Assembly: GCA_009746045.1 (NCBI GenBank)
Contig: RPFO01000111.1
Location: forward strand, 75,001 to 139,000
Origin: Mesostigma viride
Taxonomy: Eukaryota > Streptophyta > Mesostigmatophyceae > Mesostigmatales > Mesostigmataceae
Reading direction: 5' to 3'
Length of the DNA: 64,000 nucleotides
Part shown: piece after piece, positions 10,790-19,679 of the stretch
How positions within the stretch are numbered: position 1 is the stretch's first letter
Layout of the letters: every line of letters starts with the position of its first letter
Translations under genes and position numbers: made by a program
Notes under the pieces: generated by a model
Database searches by the model: none
What the model saw: only the letters and a program-made list of their open reading frames with translations
Told to the model about the DNA's origin: nothing

Positions 10790-11577
10790 CATCCCCTTAA
10801 GCACGCCATTTTTGCCCCCATGCAACTCCTTGGTGAGCTGCGCGGGCTGTCGGCTGTCCGCCTCCCCCGCGCGCGGGGGAAGGCTGGCCCGGCACCAGTG
10901 CTCCTCACCTTTAAGTACATGGCGGACAAGCTGGCGTTCCTTAAATGCCGCAAGAAGCGCTCTCGGAGACTCGCTTCACGCTGGACGACGAGTTGACCCT
11001 GGCCCAGCAACAGCGGCGACGCGAGCTATGGCCGACCTACCTTCAGCTCCGGCAGAGCGCAAGGGGGAAGCCGGGATACTGGAGGGGGGCGGTCATCCAC
11101 GTTGACCACTTAAGCCCTGGCAGCCCCCTCCTGCCACCTCAGACAAGGGAATACATACCAGTAGTGTAGATTAGTCAGGCATAGCCTAGCATGTGCGCCC
11201 ATAATGGCCCCCATGGATGTTGCCTTCATGGAATTTAGCCAAGCCATGCCTATAATGGGACCCCCATGGATGTTGCATTAAGAATTTAGCCATGCTATGC
11301 CTATATGCAGAGAGATGCTCTCTGCCGAGAAGCCATGCCCTAGCTCTTGTATAGCCATGATGATCTTCCCCCACATGACATGCTCCCCCTTAGCTGGGCA
11401 TAGCGTGATAGATCATGAGGGTGCAGGTGCCCTGGTGCACCTAGAGCAAGTGTTGTTTACATTCCCACCCTTGCAGGAAGTATAGCCTAGAATGTATTAT
11501 AGGCCATATGCCCCTTCTCAGGGATATGTGCTACAGATACTCCCAACGGAGTTATGTTTCTAATTATAATTAATTAA
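10790..11577 (+). mobile_element. 5'-truncated ORF1-only LINE with intact 3' end
   Basis: ORF1 C-terminal domain in two frames (KHAIFAPMQLLGELRGLSAV, VLLTFKYMADKLAFLKCRKK, then SETRFTLDDELTLAQQQRR and GKPGYWRGAVIHVDH). About 400 bases of 3' UTR follow, then the hairpin ACTCCCAACGGAGTTATG at about 11536 and a TAATTATAATTAATTAA tail. No endonuclease or reverse transcriptase lies between the ORF1 end and the tail. Confidence 0.75.
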
Positions 11578-11665
11578 TCCATTCCATCCCTGATGATCCC
11601 CTCCCACTGAGGACTAGCTTATCTCACGTGCATGACGCAGTCACGTGTCTATTAATTAATTGAGG
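11578..11665 (+). repeat. Second 3'-tail family fragment
   Basis: CCCTCCCACTGAGGACT, then CACGTG, GACGCAGTCACGTGTC and a TATTAATTAATT tail. A second copy is at about 38198-38262 with the same order. It looks like a very short 5'-truncated retroelement end. The next 160 bases (to 11834) match nothing I recognise. Confidence 0.55.
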
Positions 11666-11942
11666 CAGATGGTACGCAATTGGATATAGAATCATGGCAA
11701 GTAGTGATGAAGGAGACCACCCCTAAGTCTGTGGGGGCTACGCGTGTGACCGTGTATGGCATTCATAGCGATTCGGGCCGTGGTGCCCACAACCCTGTAA
11801 CTAGGACCTAGATAGCTTACAGTATACTGAAAAAGGGGGCCTGGTTCTGGTACAAGCGCCTCTGGCACCCGGACGGCCTCGGCCGGCCCCACCGCCACGA
11901 CGTCCCCGGCGCCCCAGCCAAGCGGCTTCGTACCTGGGCCAC

Positions 11943-12446
11943 TGTTGTGATATTGCAGATCTCGCAGTCACTACTTGAATTGGTACGGAATTTGGTACGC
12001 CGATATTTGGGCTATTGCGTGTCTGAACGTTGTCGGAATTTCAGGGGTGCGCAATCTGACTTTACTTCTTGCGTTTGTCAATATTGTCCGTTGGCTAGGG
12101 CTTATGTGGTCGAATCTCGGTGATGCTATTTTCGGTGGTGACGGCTTATGCGTTTGTGGTCCTGTAACGGTTGTGACTGCATGTTGGTTGGTTGGTACTC
12201 GGCCGGTGGTTTAATGTTTTGTGGGCGGCGCTGAATGGATCAGTGTAGCGCCGCAGGTCCTGTCACTACTGCTTGGCGTGCTAGGATGACAAAAGCCGAC
12301 AAAAGTGGTGCGAACGTAACATTGACGGTATTCCACTGTTAATGGCGTACGTGAGCTACAAAGAGGTCGGGGGCTTGTGCTGAGCGCGTCAGATTATTGA
12401 ATTTTCCGTCAAGAAATTTTCTATTCAATATCCATTTAATACAACA
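11943..12446 (+). repeat. 5' LTR
   Basis: 504 bp, TG...CA ends, with the same sequence as 18024-18523 except for four extra bases near 12180. It should contain the promoter and the R/U5 region; I cannot place the transcription start. The bases just inside (TGTACTAGAAGTGGG) would be the primer-binding site, but I do not recognise the tRNA. Confidence 0.95.
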
Positions 12447-12485
12447 TGTACTAGAAGTGGGTCGTTGCTTGCAATCTGGTGGAAA

Positions 12486-13706
12486 ATGGAGAATGCTGGG
12501 GAGAAACGGAAACGGGAACATGAAGAGGGATTATCTATCAAAAGAGAAAAGGATTTAATTGAACTGTGCAAGCTGCGTGTCGGCAGTATTCCCAGCGACG
12601 CATCCTTCAAGATAGTAGAGGACTACCTGGAACGTTTTGAAGCGTTTGTTAAGGAGCGTGGTGGTATGGTCAAGGACATTTATGGGCTTTTCAGAGACGC
12701 CGGCATGTTCCACGGCTCCAATGATATCCTGGTAAACTGCCTGCGCACATGCCGCGACGAAAAGGTAAAACCTGAGGCCATCGCAGGTAGGTTGAGGAAG
12801 GTGCTTCTGGAGTCTATCTCCTCTGCCAAGGCCAGGCATGTGGCCATCTACAGGTGGGTGCCACAGCGGCCTTACACCCTAGATCTGCAAGCTTTGCGTA
12901 ATGCCCGGAATGAGAGTGAGAAAGCGGGGGTAAAGGTGCAGGAGATGGCCGTGATCGACCACTATGTGCGCAATGCTAAGGGTCTAGATCTGCAGAACAC
13001 CATGTCCGCCTTGCAAAGAGAGAAAGCAGAAGAGAATCTGAACAGCGCAATTGAGGTCATATCTAGGATCGTGGAGGCGGAGGAGAGGGATATGATAGCC
13101 CAGCTGCGTGCACAGGGCAAATTGTCTGCAGATGGATTGCTCTTGCCTGCCACACCTGCCCCGGCCCCCAACTCCATCCCCTTGCAGCCCACAAGTGCCA
13201 CACTGCAGGATACTGGCAGGATTGCCGTGGTGCAGACCGGGGCAGCTGGAAGCAACAGTGCAGCCAGCGCCGGGGATACAGGCGGAGCAGCTGGGGCGGA
13301 CCGGCAGCGGGGTGGTCAACCCAAGCGGGGTGGCAAGGCTGGTGCAGCGTCAGGGAGGCGCGGCATGGGAGGTCCACCTGCAAGGTGGCAGAGTAAGTTC
13401 CCACAGAGGCACCGCGGTAACAATGCACCACAGCAGCAGCAGCAGGTGCAGCAATCACAGCAACAGCAGCCGCTAGGTGCAGCACGGCAGCAGCGACCGC
13501 CTAGCTTGTGCTTTGTTTGTGGTCGTGAGGGCCATCAGGCTGCACAGTGCTACAACCGTCACAAGAACAGTCTGCCTGCACAGCAGCCACCGCGCAGCAG
13601 TAGCAATACACGCGGGCCTGCTCTTTGCCACCGCTGCAATCAGCCCGGTCACTTCGCCCGGGATGTTCATCTCTGCCCGGCAGCCCAGGGCGGGCGCCGG
13701 CAGTGA
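12486..13706 (+). CDS. gag: Copia gag, nucleocapsid with two zinc knuckles
   Basis: The first in-frame ATG is at 12486 (MENAGEKRKREHEEG), giving about 406 residues. The N-terminal half is charged and helical (SFKIVEDYLERFEAFVKERGG), consistent with a capsid-forming region. The middle is Pro/Ala/Gly/Gln-rich. Near the C-terminus are a CCHC knuckle (CFVCGREGHQAAQC) and a second, atypical one (CHRCNQPGHFARDVHLC). The frame ends in TGA at 13704, followed directly by CTAG. The same reading frame then stays open for over 1.8 kb, which suggests that pol is made by stop-codon readthrough. The product would package the element's RNA. Confidence 0.85.
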   Translation: MENAGEKRKREHEEGLSIKREKDLIELCKLRVGSIPSDASFKIVEDYLERFEAFVKERGGMVKDIYGLFRDAGMFHGSNDILVNCLRTCRDEKVKPEAIAGRLRKVLLESISSAKARHVAIYRWVPQRPYTLDLQALRNARNESEKAGVKVQEMAVIDHYVRNAKGLDLQNTMSALQREKAEENLNSAIEVISRIVEAEERDMIAQLRAQGKLSADGLLLPATPAPAPNSIPLQPTSATLQDTGRIAVVQTGAAGSNSAASAGDTGGAAGADRQRGGQPKRGGKAGAASGRRGMGGPPARWQSKFPQRHRGNNAPQQQQQVQQSQQQQPLGAARQQRPPSLCFVCGREGHQAAQCYNRHKNSLPAQQPPRSSSNTRGPALCHRCNQPGHFARDVHLCPAAQGGRRQ

Positions 13707-15548
13707 CTAGTAGGGCAGGGCGGGCTGGATGGTAGTGAGGAAGGGAATTTGCGGGCTGGTGCGGAAGGGGAGGCCAGTCCGACCCACCAGGTGTTCTCAC
13801 CCCACCTGGGTGCCCAGGTAGCAGCGATGGTTGGTACCGCTGGTGAGGTGGGGGACTCCTCTGGGCACGGGGTAGTAGCGGAAGGGGAAGCAGCTACACC
13901 TCTGGGGACGGGGACAACGGGGGTTGGAGGTAGCCTGGCAGGCGTACACGCTGCCGGGGGCGGGCTCCCTATAGTGGGCAATTCCTCAACACACCCAGCT
14001 TTGGCAAAAGGCTCGCCATGCAGTGACGTGTCTGGTCCTGGTGAGGTGCTTAGTGTGTGGGAGATCGGTGTACGGCTGCATAGGCGGCTAGGTCATGGTC
14101 ATGCGTCAGAACAGTGGGCATCTGCGTTAGGGTTTCCGGAGCTGGTGGCAGCCTGTAAGGAGGTATGGCAGCGATGTGGCCACTGTCAGCGCAATGCACC
14201 CAAGCCGCGTAGGTTCCATGCACGCACACCCGAGTTGGAGAGAGGCCGTATACAGTGCGATGTGCTGACCTATGACAAGAAGCAGTATGTGCTGGGGGTA
14301 GCAAGGTTCTCTAGGATGAAGGTGATAGAGCCGTTGAACCGCATGTTCAAAGAGGACCTGGCGGCTGCCCTGCTGCAGGTTAAGTCAAGGTTTGCTGTAG
14401 TATCGGCGATAGAGTGCGACCAACAGTTTGAGTGTTGTAGGGGAGTGGCTGGCTTGGAGCAGATAGAAATAGCTGGCGCAGCTGACCATGAGCATCAGGG
14501 GCTGGTGGAGCGGCACATCCAGACCTCAAAGTATGTCATGTTAGCGCTAGGGCAGATGAACTCCAAGTCATATCGCGAGCAGGCTTTCTGGTGTAGGAAG
14601 GTAGAGGATCACCTGAATAATCGTGTGCTGTGCAGGGTAGAAGGGGAGGACGGTATCGTAGCGGTGACCCCTCGTGGACTTGAAATGGCTCTGCTGCCAG
14701 CTGAGGTGGTGGAGGCCTACAGGGACCATCTGTGTGACCGTTACCTGCGTATGGCACAGCTTGATCTGCGCAGAGGACTAGTGTACTTGCCAGTGGAGGG
14801 AGCGAGGGTGTGGGCCTATAGGGAAGGGCCTATGGGCCATCGTGGCCAGTGGGAGGGCCCTGGCGTGGTCACGGAGGTAGATCCGGATCACATGCTGGCC
14901 GAGGTAGCGCTTGAGGAGCGCACTCGAGTCCGGCTTCTGGCCTGGAAGCATCTCCGCCCCTACTATGATGGGCTGGGGCCGCCAGACCCGCCCATTGATG
15001 ATGAGTCAGAGGACTCCAGTGCGCAGACTGGAGGGGAGGTGGGGGATCCTGGAGGGGCGGTAGAGGGGCTGAGGGAGAAGGAAGGGCCTGATCAGCTGGC
15101 TTCCTCCTCTCTTCTGCCGAGCGCTGGGTTGCCGGCGCTCGACGGCAGTCCAGCCAGTGGTGGGCACGGCGGGTTGGGGGTTGCCCCACCTGCAGGGGGC
15201 CGAGACGAGCAGAGCGCGGCGATGTTGGCCCGCATCATCGAGCGGCTGCAGCGGGGCCGACAACGTGTTGCGACGAGGGAGCAAGGACTGTCGGTGCCCA
15301 GCGAGCCACGGACCGGTGTGGCAGTGATGCCGACCGCAGGTGGAGAGTCACGGGCCGGCGGTGCTGGCGCGCCGACCGCAGGTGATGGCCAGCAGGGTGG
15401 TGACTTTGGGGCAGCAGCAAGTATGAGCTATGCAGCGCCGGGTGGGGCGAGCCTGAGGGAAGCGGCAATGCTGCCGAGGAGATTGGTAAGGCGGGTAAGA
15501 ATAGGGCTTCTGTGTCCAAGCTGGTCGATTGGGGCCAGAGCGCTCTAG
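13707..15548 (+). CDS. Copia integrase frame (in frame with gag past a UGA)
   Basis: Open without a stop from the codon after the gag TGA to 15548. The first ~110 residues are Gly/Ala-rich and contain no D-S/T-G protease motif. Then comes an integrase: zinc-binding H-x4-H (LHRRLGHGH) with CGHC, core aspartates in RIQCDVLTYD and AIECDQQFE, and glutamate in HQGLVERHIQ. The C-terminal part (VWAYREGPMGHRGQWEGPG) resembles the DNA-binding SH3-like domain, followed by a low-complexity tail. It would insert element cDNA into the genome. No convincing independent start near 13749 suits normal initiation, so readthrough expression is likely. Confidence 0.82.
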   Translation, partial: LVGQGGLDGSEEGNLRAGAEGEASPTHQVFSPHLGAQVAAMVGTAGEVGDSSGHGVVAEGEAATPLGTGTTGVGGSLAGVHAAGGGLPIVGNSSTHPALAKGSPCSDVSGPGEVLSVWEIGVRLHRRLGHGHASEQWASALGFPELVAACKEVWQRCGHCQRNAPKPRRFHARTPELERGRIQCDVLTYDKKQYVLGVARFSRMKVIEPLNRMFKEDLAAALLQVKSRFAVVSAIECDQQFECCRGVAGLEQIEIAGAADHEHQGLVERHIQTSKYVMLALGQMNSKSYREQAFWCRKVEDHLNNRVLCRVEGEDGIVAVTPRGLEMALLPAEVVEAYRDHLCDRYLRMAQLDLRRGLVYLPVEGARVWAYREGPMGHRGQWEGPGVVTEVDPDHMLAEVALEERTRVRLLAWKHLRPYYDGLGPPDPPIDDESEDSSAQTGGEVGDPGGAVEGLREKEGPDQLASSSLLPSAGLPALDGSPASGGHGGLGVAPPAGGRDEQSAAMLARIIERLQRGRQRVATREQGLSVPSEPRTGVAVMPTAGGESRAGGAGAPTAGDGQQGGDFGAAASMSYAAPGGASLREAAMLPRRLVRRVRIGLLCPSWSIGARAL

Positions 15549-17608
15549 CTGGTTGTAGGCTGGAGGTGGATACGGATGCTGCTGTGTGTCTGCTGGGTGA
15601 GGGTGTGGCTCGTCATTTCCCCATGCGTGATTCCAAGTGGCAGTTTGTACAGGACTTTTCGGGTGTGGTCAAGGTGCGAGTCATTGGAGAGGTCATGTTG
15701 ACTATTCTGGGACGCGAGACGCCGTTCTGTGTAGTGCAGGGATACGATGGTCCTGCTATATTGGGGTTACCATTCCTCAATCATCCCGATGTGCAGATAC
15801 AGAGCACTCGTCTGACTAGAGTGGGGCATGGGTCGATTGAGCTCGAGGGCTACAAGTCAATTCAGCCACTTAGTCGCATCTGCACCACAGTAGCCAGGTT
15901 GGCAGCCTTGTCTGGCACTGAGGGGGTGGCGTGGGGACCAGATCTCCCGCCGGCTGTAGACTTGGTGCTACCGGCATTGTTGCACCCCTCTAGCATAGGC
16001 ATCACCAAGAGAGATATCGCAGCCCACTCGCCTATAGACTGGGATGAACTGGTCAGGCAGATGTCCACGCCCAGTGGGTTTTCGTCATGGTGGTGTGCTT
16101 TCCGTAGGGCCGTGGAGGAGTGGCAGGGCTACGGTGTGTATGAGCCACTGGACGAGGTACCTGAGGGGGCAAGGGTGCTGCCCCTCAAGATGGTGCTGTC
16201 GCATAAGGTGAAGGGGGGTGTGGAAATTTGCTATGTCAGGCCTGTGTCACAAGAGTTCTCGGGCACGAGTGAGCTTGCGAGGGAGGAACTGTACACGCCT
16301 GGTCTTGCTTGGGATAGCTTCCGGGTACTTAGTATGATCCTCTTAGGTTTCCTGGATGAGGGCAGGGACTATGCTTGTGGCTCGGTTGATATCAAGCGGG
16401 CGTTCCCCAACTCGAGTGAGGAGGTGTTTGATGAGGTACGGGGTGAGACATCGCCACTGGTGGTGGTGGCTCCGCCTTTCTGGCGGGAAGTGGTGATGGC
16501 CAGGTTTATGGGGCTACGCAAGGCAATAGAGGGTCTCCAGAGCGCGTCGATAGTGTGGCGGACTACGCTGGTACGCAAGCTCAACGAGATAGCCTCCTTT
16601 GAGGTGTCCCCATTTGATCCATCGCTGTTTGTCACTCACACACCCTCTGGACCTATGTTTGTTCAGCTCCATGGGGATGACCTGCGTGTGATTGCGCCTC
16701 GTGCTGACCTACATCAGTTCTATGCGGCGGTTGCGGAGCGGTTCCCAGTGGGTGAGTTACAGCTGTTGGAGCCAGGTAAGCCACGAGTGTTCTGCGGTGT
16801 CCTGCAAACCATGAGTGTGGTGCAGGGCAAGTATCAGTTGCACCTGAGTATGCCCAGTGAGTATTGCGAGAAGCTGGTGATGGGAGTGGATGAGTGGTGT
16901 GACAAGGGATTGTGGAGCCGGTTGCGTGGCAAGCTTGGTTGGATGGCGACGGTGTGCGCGCCTGACCTACTTGTGCTCAGCAGGACTGTAGATGAGGTGC
17001 TTGCTCCCATCCCTCCCTCAGTGGTGAAGCAGTATGTCCGCTCGAGCCCTGGTGTTGTGTTGTCCGGGCTGAGCTTATCCCGACCAGTTACTCTGCACTG
17101 TTTCGCCGACACCTCTGGTGAGGGTCGGGAGGTCACCCGGGTACGAGCACGCATGGGTGGTCTGTCTGTCTTGGCTAACTCTGATGGCAATGCATCCTTG
17201 TGTGCGTGGTACTCTCGCTTGTGCCGGAGGGTGGCTGCTGGCTCGGATACTAACGAGTGTCGTGGTGTATGCGAATGTATCAAGAATTCGATGTATCTCG
17301 AACAGTTTCTGCGCTGGTTGGGTGGGCGGTTGAGTGTGCATTTGGTGCTGACCACCACTGTTCACACCGACAGCCAGCCGTTGGTGAGTTTCATTCTGAA
17401 CGCGCTGTCCCGGACGCGCGATCTTGACTTCCTTCTTTTGAAGGAGTTATCTTACGCTGTGAGCGTGCTCCACATGCCTGGGAAGCTCAACCCCGCTGAC
17501 GCTGTGACCAAGCTGTTCTCGGCGGCCCGTGAGCAGTACGGGATTCTGCGGATGGTCATGGCTGGTGCCCTGGGCGACTTGCGGGGACTGCTGAGTGGCA
17601 CATTGTGA
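15404..17608 (+). CDS. Copia protease - reverse transcriptase - RNase H frame
   Basis: Open from 15404; it overlaps the integrase frame by 145 bases, shifted -1, and lacks an early ATG, so a frameshift (or splicing) is needed for expression. A retropepsin-like protease comes first: VDTDAAVCLL (D-T-D-A in place of D-S/T-G-A) and AILGLPFL. Reverse transcriptase follows: VDIKRAFPNS, the catalytic LHGDDLRV (HGDD where copia usually has YVDD) and the Y/W-rich fingers region. RNase H has CFADTSGEG, TNECRGVCEC, HTDSQPLV and PGKLNPADAVTKL; the last is a copia hallmark. Protease lying after integrase is unusual. No inactivating breaks seen. Confidence 0.85.
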   Translation, partial: LWGSSKYELCSAGWGEPEGSGNAAEEIGKAGKNRASVSKLVDWGQSALAGCRLEVDTDAAVCLLGEGVARHFPMRDSKWQFVQDFSGVVKVRVIGEVMLTILGRETPFCVVQGYDGPAILGLPFLNHPDVQIQSTRLTRVGHGSIELEGYKSIQPLSRICTTVARLAALSGTEGVAWGPDLPPAVDLVLPALLHPSSIGITKRDIAAHSPIDWDELVRQMSTPSGFSSWWCAFRRAVEEWQGYGVYEPLDEVPEGARVLPLKMVLSHKVKGGVEICYVRPVSQEFSGTSELAREELYTPGLAWDSFRVLSMILLGFLDEGRDYACGSVDIKRAFPNSSEEVFDEVRGETSPLVVVAPPFWREVVMARFMGLRKAIEGLQSASIVWRTTLVRKLNEIASFEVSPFDPSLFVTHTPSGPMFVQLHGDDLRVIAPRADLHQFYAAVAERFPVGELQLLEPGKPRVFCGVLQTMSVVQGKYQLHLSMPSEYCEKLVMGVDEWCDKGLWSRLRGKLGWMATVCAPDLLVLSRTVDEVLAPIPPSVVKQYVRSSPGVVLSGLSLSRPVTLHCFADTSGEGREVTRVRARMGGLSVLANSDGNASLCAWYSRLCRRVAAGSDTNECRGVCECIKNSMYLEQFLRWLGGRLSVHLVLTTTVHTDSQPLVSFILNALSRTRDLDFLLLKELSYAVSVLHMPGKLNPADAVTKLFSAAREQYGILRMVMAGALGDLRGLLSGTL

Positions 17609-18023
17609 CCTTGTGGCAAAATCTTTCCAGCAGTTGACCTTTGGACCTATCTGTTTGGTGGGCTGGGTATGATCCCTTAACGAGCCCTTTAACTGAAAAG
17701 GGGGACCCGGTACGGTTGGGTTAACTTGGTGGGGCTGTGTCCTTGGTGGGTGTGCGGTTTTGATGATATGTGTGGATGTGCCGTGACTCAAGGGCGATCG
17801 TAATGATCAGTCTTGTGTTCTAGCTTGCTCACAGGACTTACGGCAGACACTGACAGCTCAACCAGGGCATGAATGGGCGCCAATTAAGGAAGGGGTAGAG
17901 ACTCCTCTAGTACATAATGCTCTGGATGATGTTGTGCAGTATGGGGAGTGTTTGCTGGTAGCTCTTGAGTGAGAATATATGGTGTTGATGGATGGGTGAC
18001 TGCTCGAAAAGAAAATGGGCTGG
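17609..18023 (+). other. Copia 3' untranslated region with polypurine tract
   Basis: About 415 bases between the pol stop and the 3' LTR. The last stretch (AAAAGAAAATGGG, about 18007-18019) is purine-rich and adjacent to the LTR, fitting the plus-strand primer. No other feature seen. Confidence 0.6.
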
Positions 18024-18523
18024 TGTTGTGATATTGCAGATCTCGCAGTCACTACTTGAATTGGTACGGAATTTGGTACGCCGATATTTGGGCTATTGCG
18101 TGTCTGAACGTTGTCGGAATTTCAGGGGTGCGCAATCTGACTTTACTTCTTGCGTTTGTCAATATTGTCCGTTGGCTAGGGCTTATGTGGTCGAATCTCG
18201 GTGATGCTATTTTCGGTGGTGACGGCTTATGCGTTTGTGGTCCTGTAACGGTTGTGACTGTTGGTTGGTTGGTACTCGGCCGGTGGTTTAATGTTTTGTG
18301 GGCGGCGCTGAATGGATCAGTGTAGCGCCGCAGGTCCTGTCACTACTGCTTGGCGTGCTAGGATGACAAAAGCCGACAAAAGTGGTGCGAACGTAACATT
18401 GACGGTATTCCACTGTTAATGGCGTACGTGAGCTACAAAGAGGTCGGGGGCTTGTGCTGAGCGCGTCAGATTATTGAATTTTCCGTCAAGAAATTTTCTA
18501 TTCAATATCCATTTAATACAACA
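18024..18523 (+). repeat. 3' LTR
   Basis: 500 bp, TGTTGTG...ACAACA, identical by eye to the 5' LTR apart from a 4-base gap. Followed by target duplication GCCAC and the resumed LINE B sequence. Confidence 0.95.
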
Positions 18524-19228
18524 GCCACGGCCACGGCCAAGGTCGTGGGGACAGCTGCGCCGCCCCCGCCCCTGCTCCCAGCCGCCGCCGCCCGCCCGGC
18601 CGCCCTGGCCGGCCCCGCTGGGCCCCCGGCCCCGCCTAGGTCAGCGGCGGACTACCTAGTCCCCCCGCTGCATGGTCGGCCCACTTGGCGACCCGTCTGA
18701 CATGCCTCCTTTCACCTATCGCGAGGTCACGGAGGCGGTCCAGCGCCTGCGTTATGACGCAGCCACCGGCTCCGACGAGATTCCTGCCGCAAGTTGTAAA
18801 ACTTGCAGCCGAATTCGAGGACACAGGTGTTATGCTGCTCTTCCGGGACATCTGAAACCGCCTTCTGCTGTTGTCGCAACCACCTCCAGCGGCCTGGCAA
18901 CACAGTTTTCGCACGATGCTGTACAAGAAAAGATGATGGACAAGGCCAAGTGGGCCCAGGTCATAGAGGACAACGAGCCCCCCCCAGTGGGGAACCGCCC
19001 GCGTGTGCAAACCCATGGGAGGCACGCCAGACAGCTCCCCTAGGGCAGCGTGCAGCTGTCTAGATAGATGTTGTAATATGCTGTTAGATAGATGTTGTAG
19101 GTAGCTGATGTAGATAGATTAGACCGGTAGGACTGTTTGCACCCATCCATCCATCCATCGGGGTTAATGCTCCGTGACTCCCCAACGGGAGCACGAGTCT
19201 AATTAATTAATTAATTAATACTGAAAAA

Positions 19229-19544
19229 TCGAACTCCTCACCCATACTCCAACAGCGCCTGTGCCTCACCATATCCCAGCAATGACCTTCCCTTTGTTCC
19301 ATTTTTGTTTTTGTTATTATTATTATTACTCTTTACTTTGTCTTTATTTATTATTGTTCGTATTATTACCATTTACATTTTCTTTTCTTTTTCTTTTTTC
19401 TTTTTCCCTTTGTAATGTATACTCCTTATTTGTTCTTTCAAAAGCCCCTTCGTGTATGTGTGTATGCGTTCCCTCCTTTCCTTCTTAGTTTTGGTTGTTT
19501 GTGTTGGTATAGTGGTGGTGGTGGTGTGTGTGTGTATTAAAATT
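19229..19544. other. Intergenic, T-rich, no gene seen
   Basis: Contains TTATTATTATTACT and TTTTCTTTTTC runs and a GTGGTGGTGG/GTGTGTG run near 19515. No coding support. Lies between the LINE B target duplication and the LINE C tail. Confidence 0.5.
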
Positions 19545-19679
19545 AAATTAAATTATAACATGCCTCCATGGGGAGGTCATGTAGCACATATTCCATGATG
19601 GATGGGGTGCATGGAGGAAGCCGCGTGATCGAACTATCCTAACTCTAAGCTATCTAGAAAATCCTAACTACACTACTCA

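Larger units (their letters stand above)
11943..18523 (+). mobile_element. Complete Ty1/copia-type LTR retrotransposon, young
   Basis: Two LTRs (504 and 500 bp) begin TGTTGTG and end ACAACA. By eye they differ only by a 4-base indel. The element is flanked by a 5-bp duplication GCCAC (11938-11942 and 18524-18528). Inside are gag, integrase, protease and reverse transcriptase/RNase H frames without internal decay. It sits inside LINE B, so it is younger. The near-identical LTRs and open frames suggest recent, possibly ongoing, mobility. The gene order gag-IN-PR-RT-RH differs from the usual copia order. Confidence 0.93.
11835..19217 (+). mobile_element. LINE B: 5'-truncated, internally deleted, split by a copia element
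   Basis: Flanking direct repeats ATACTGAAAAA (11824-11834 and 19218-19228) mark the insertion. LINE sequence is present at 11835-11942 (WYKRLWHPDGLGRPHRHDV-type, matching LINE A ORF2) and resumes at 18529. It then encodes VVGTAAPPPPLLPAAAA, DPSDMPPFTYREVTEAVQRL and LRYDAATGSDEIPA. At about 18930 it jumps from the start of the reverse transcriptase (MLYK) straight to MMDKAKWAQVIEDNEPPP, deleting the whole catalytic part. It ends with the hairpin/TTAA tail (19165-19217). Confidence 0.85.
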
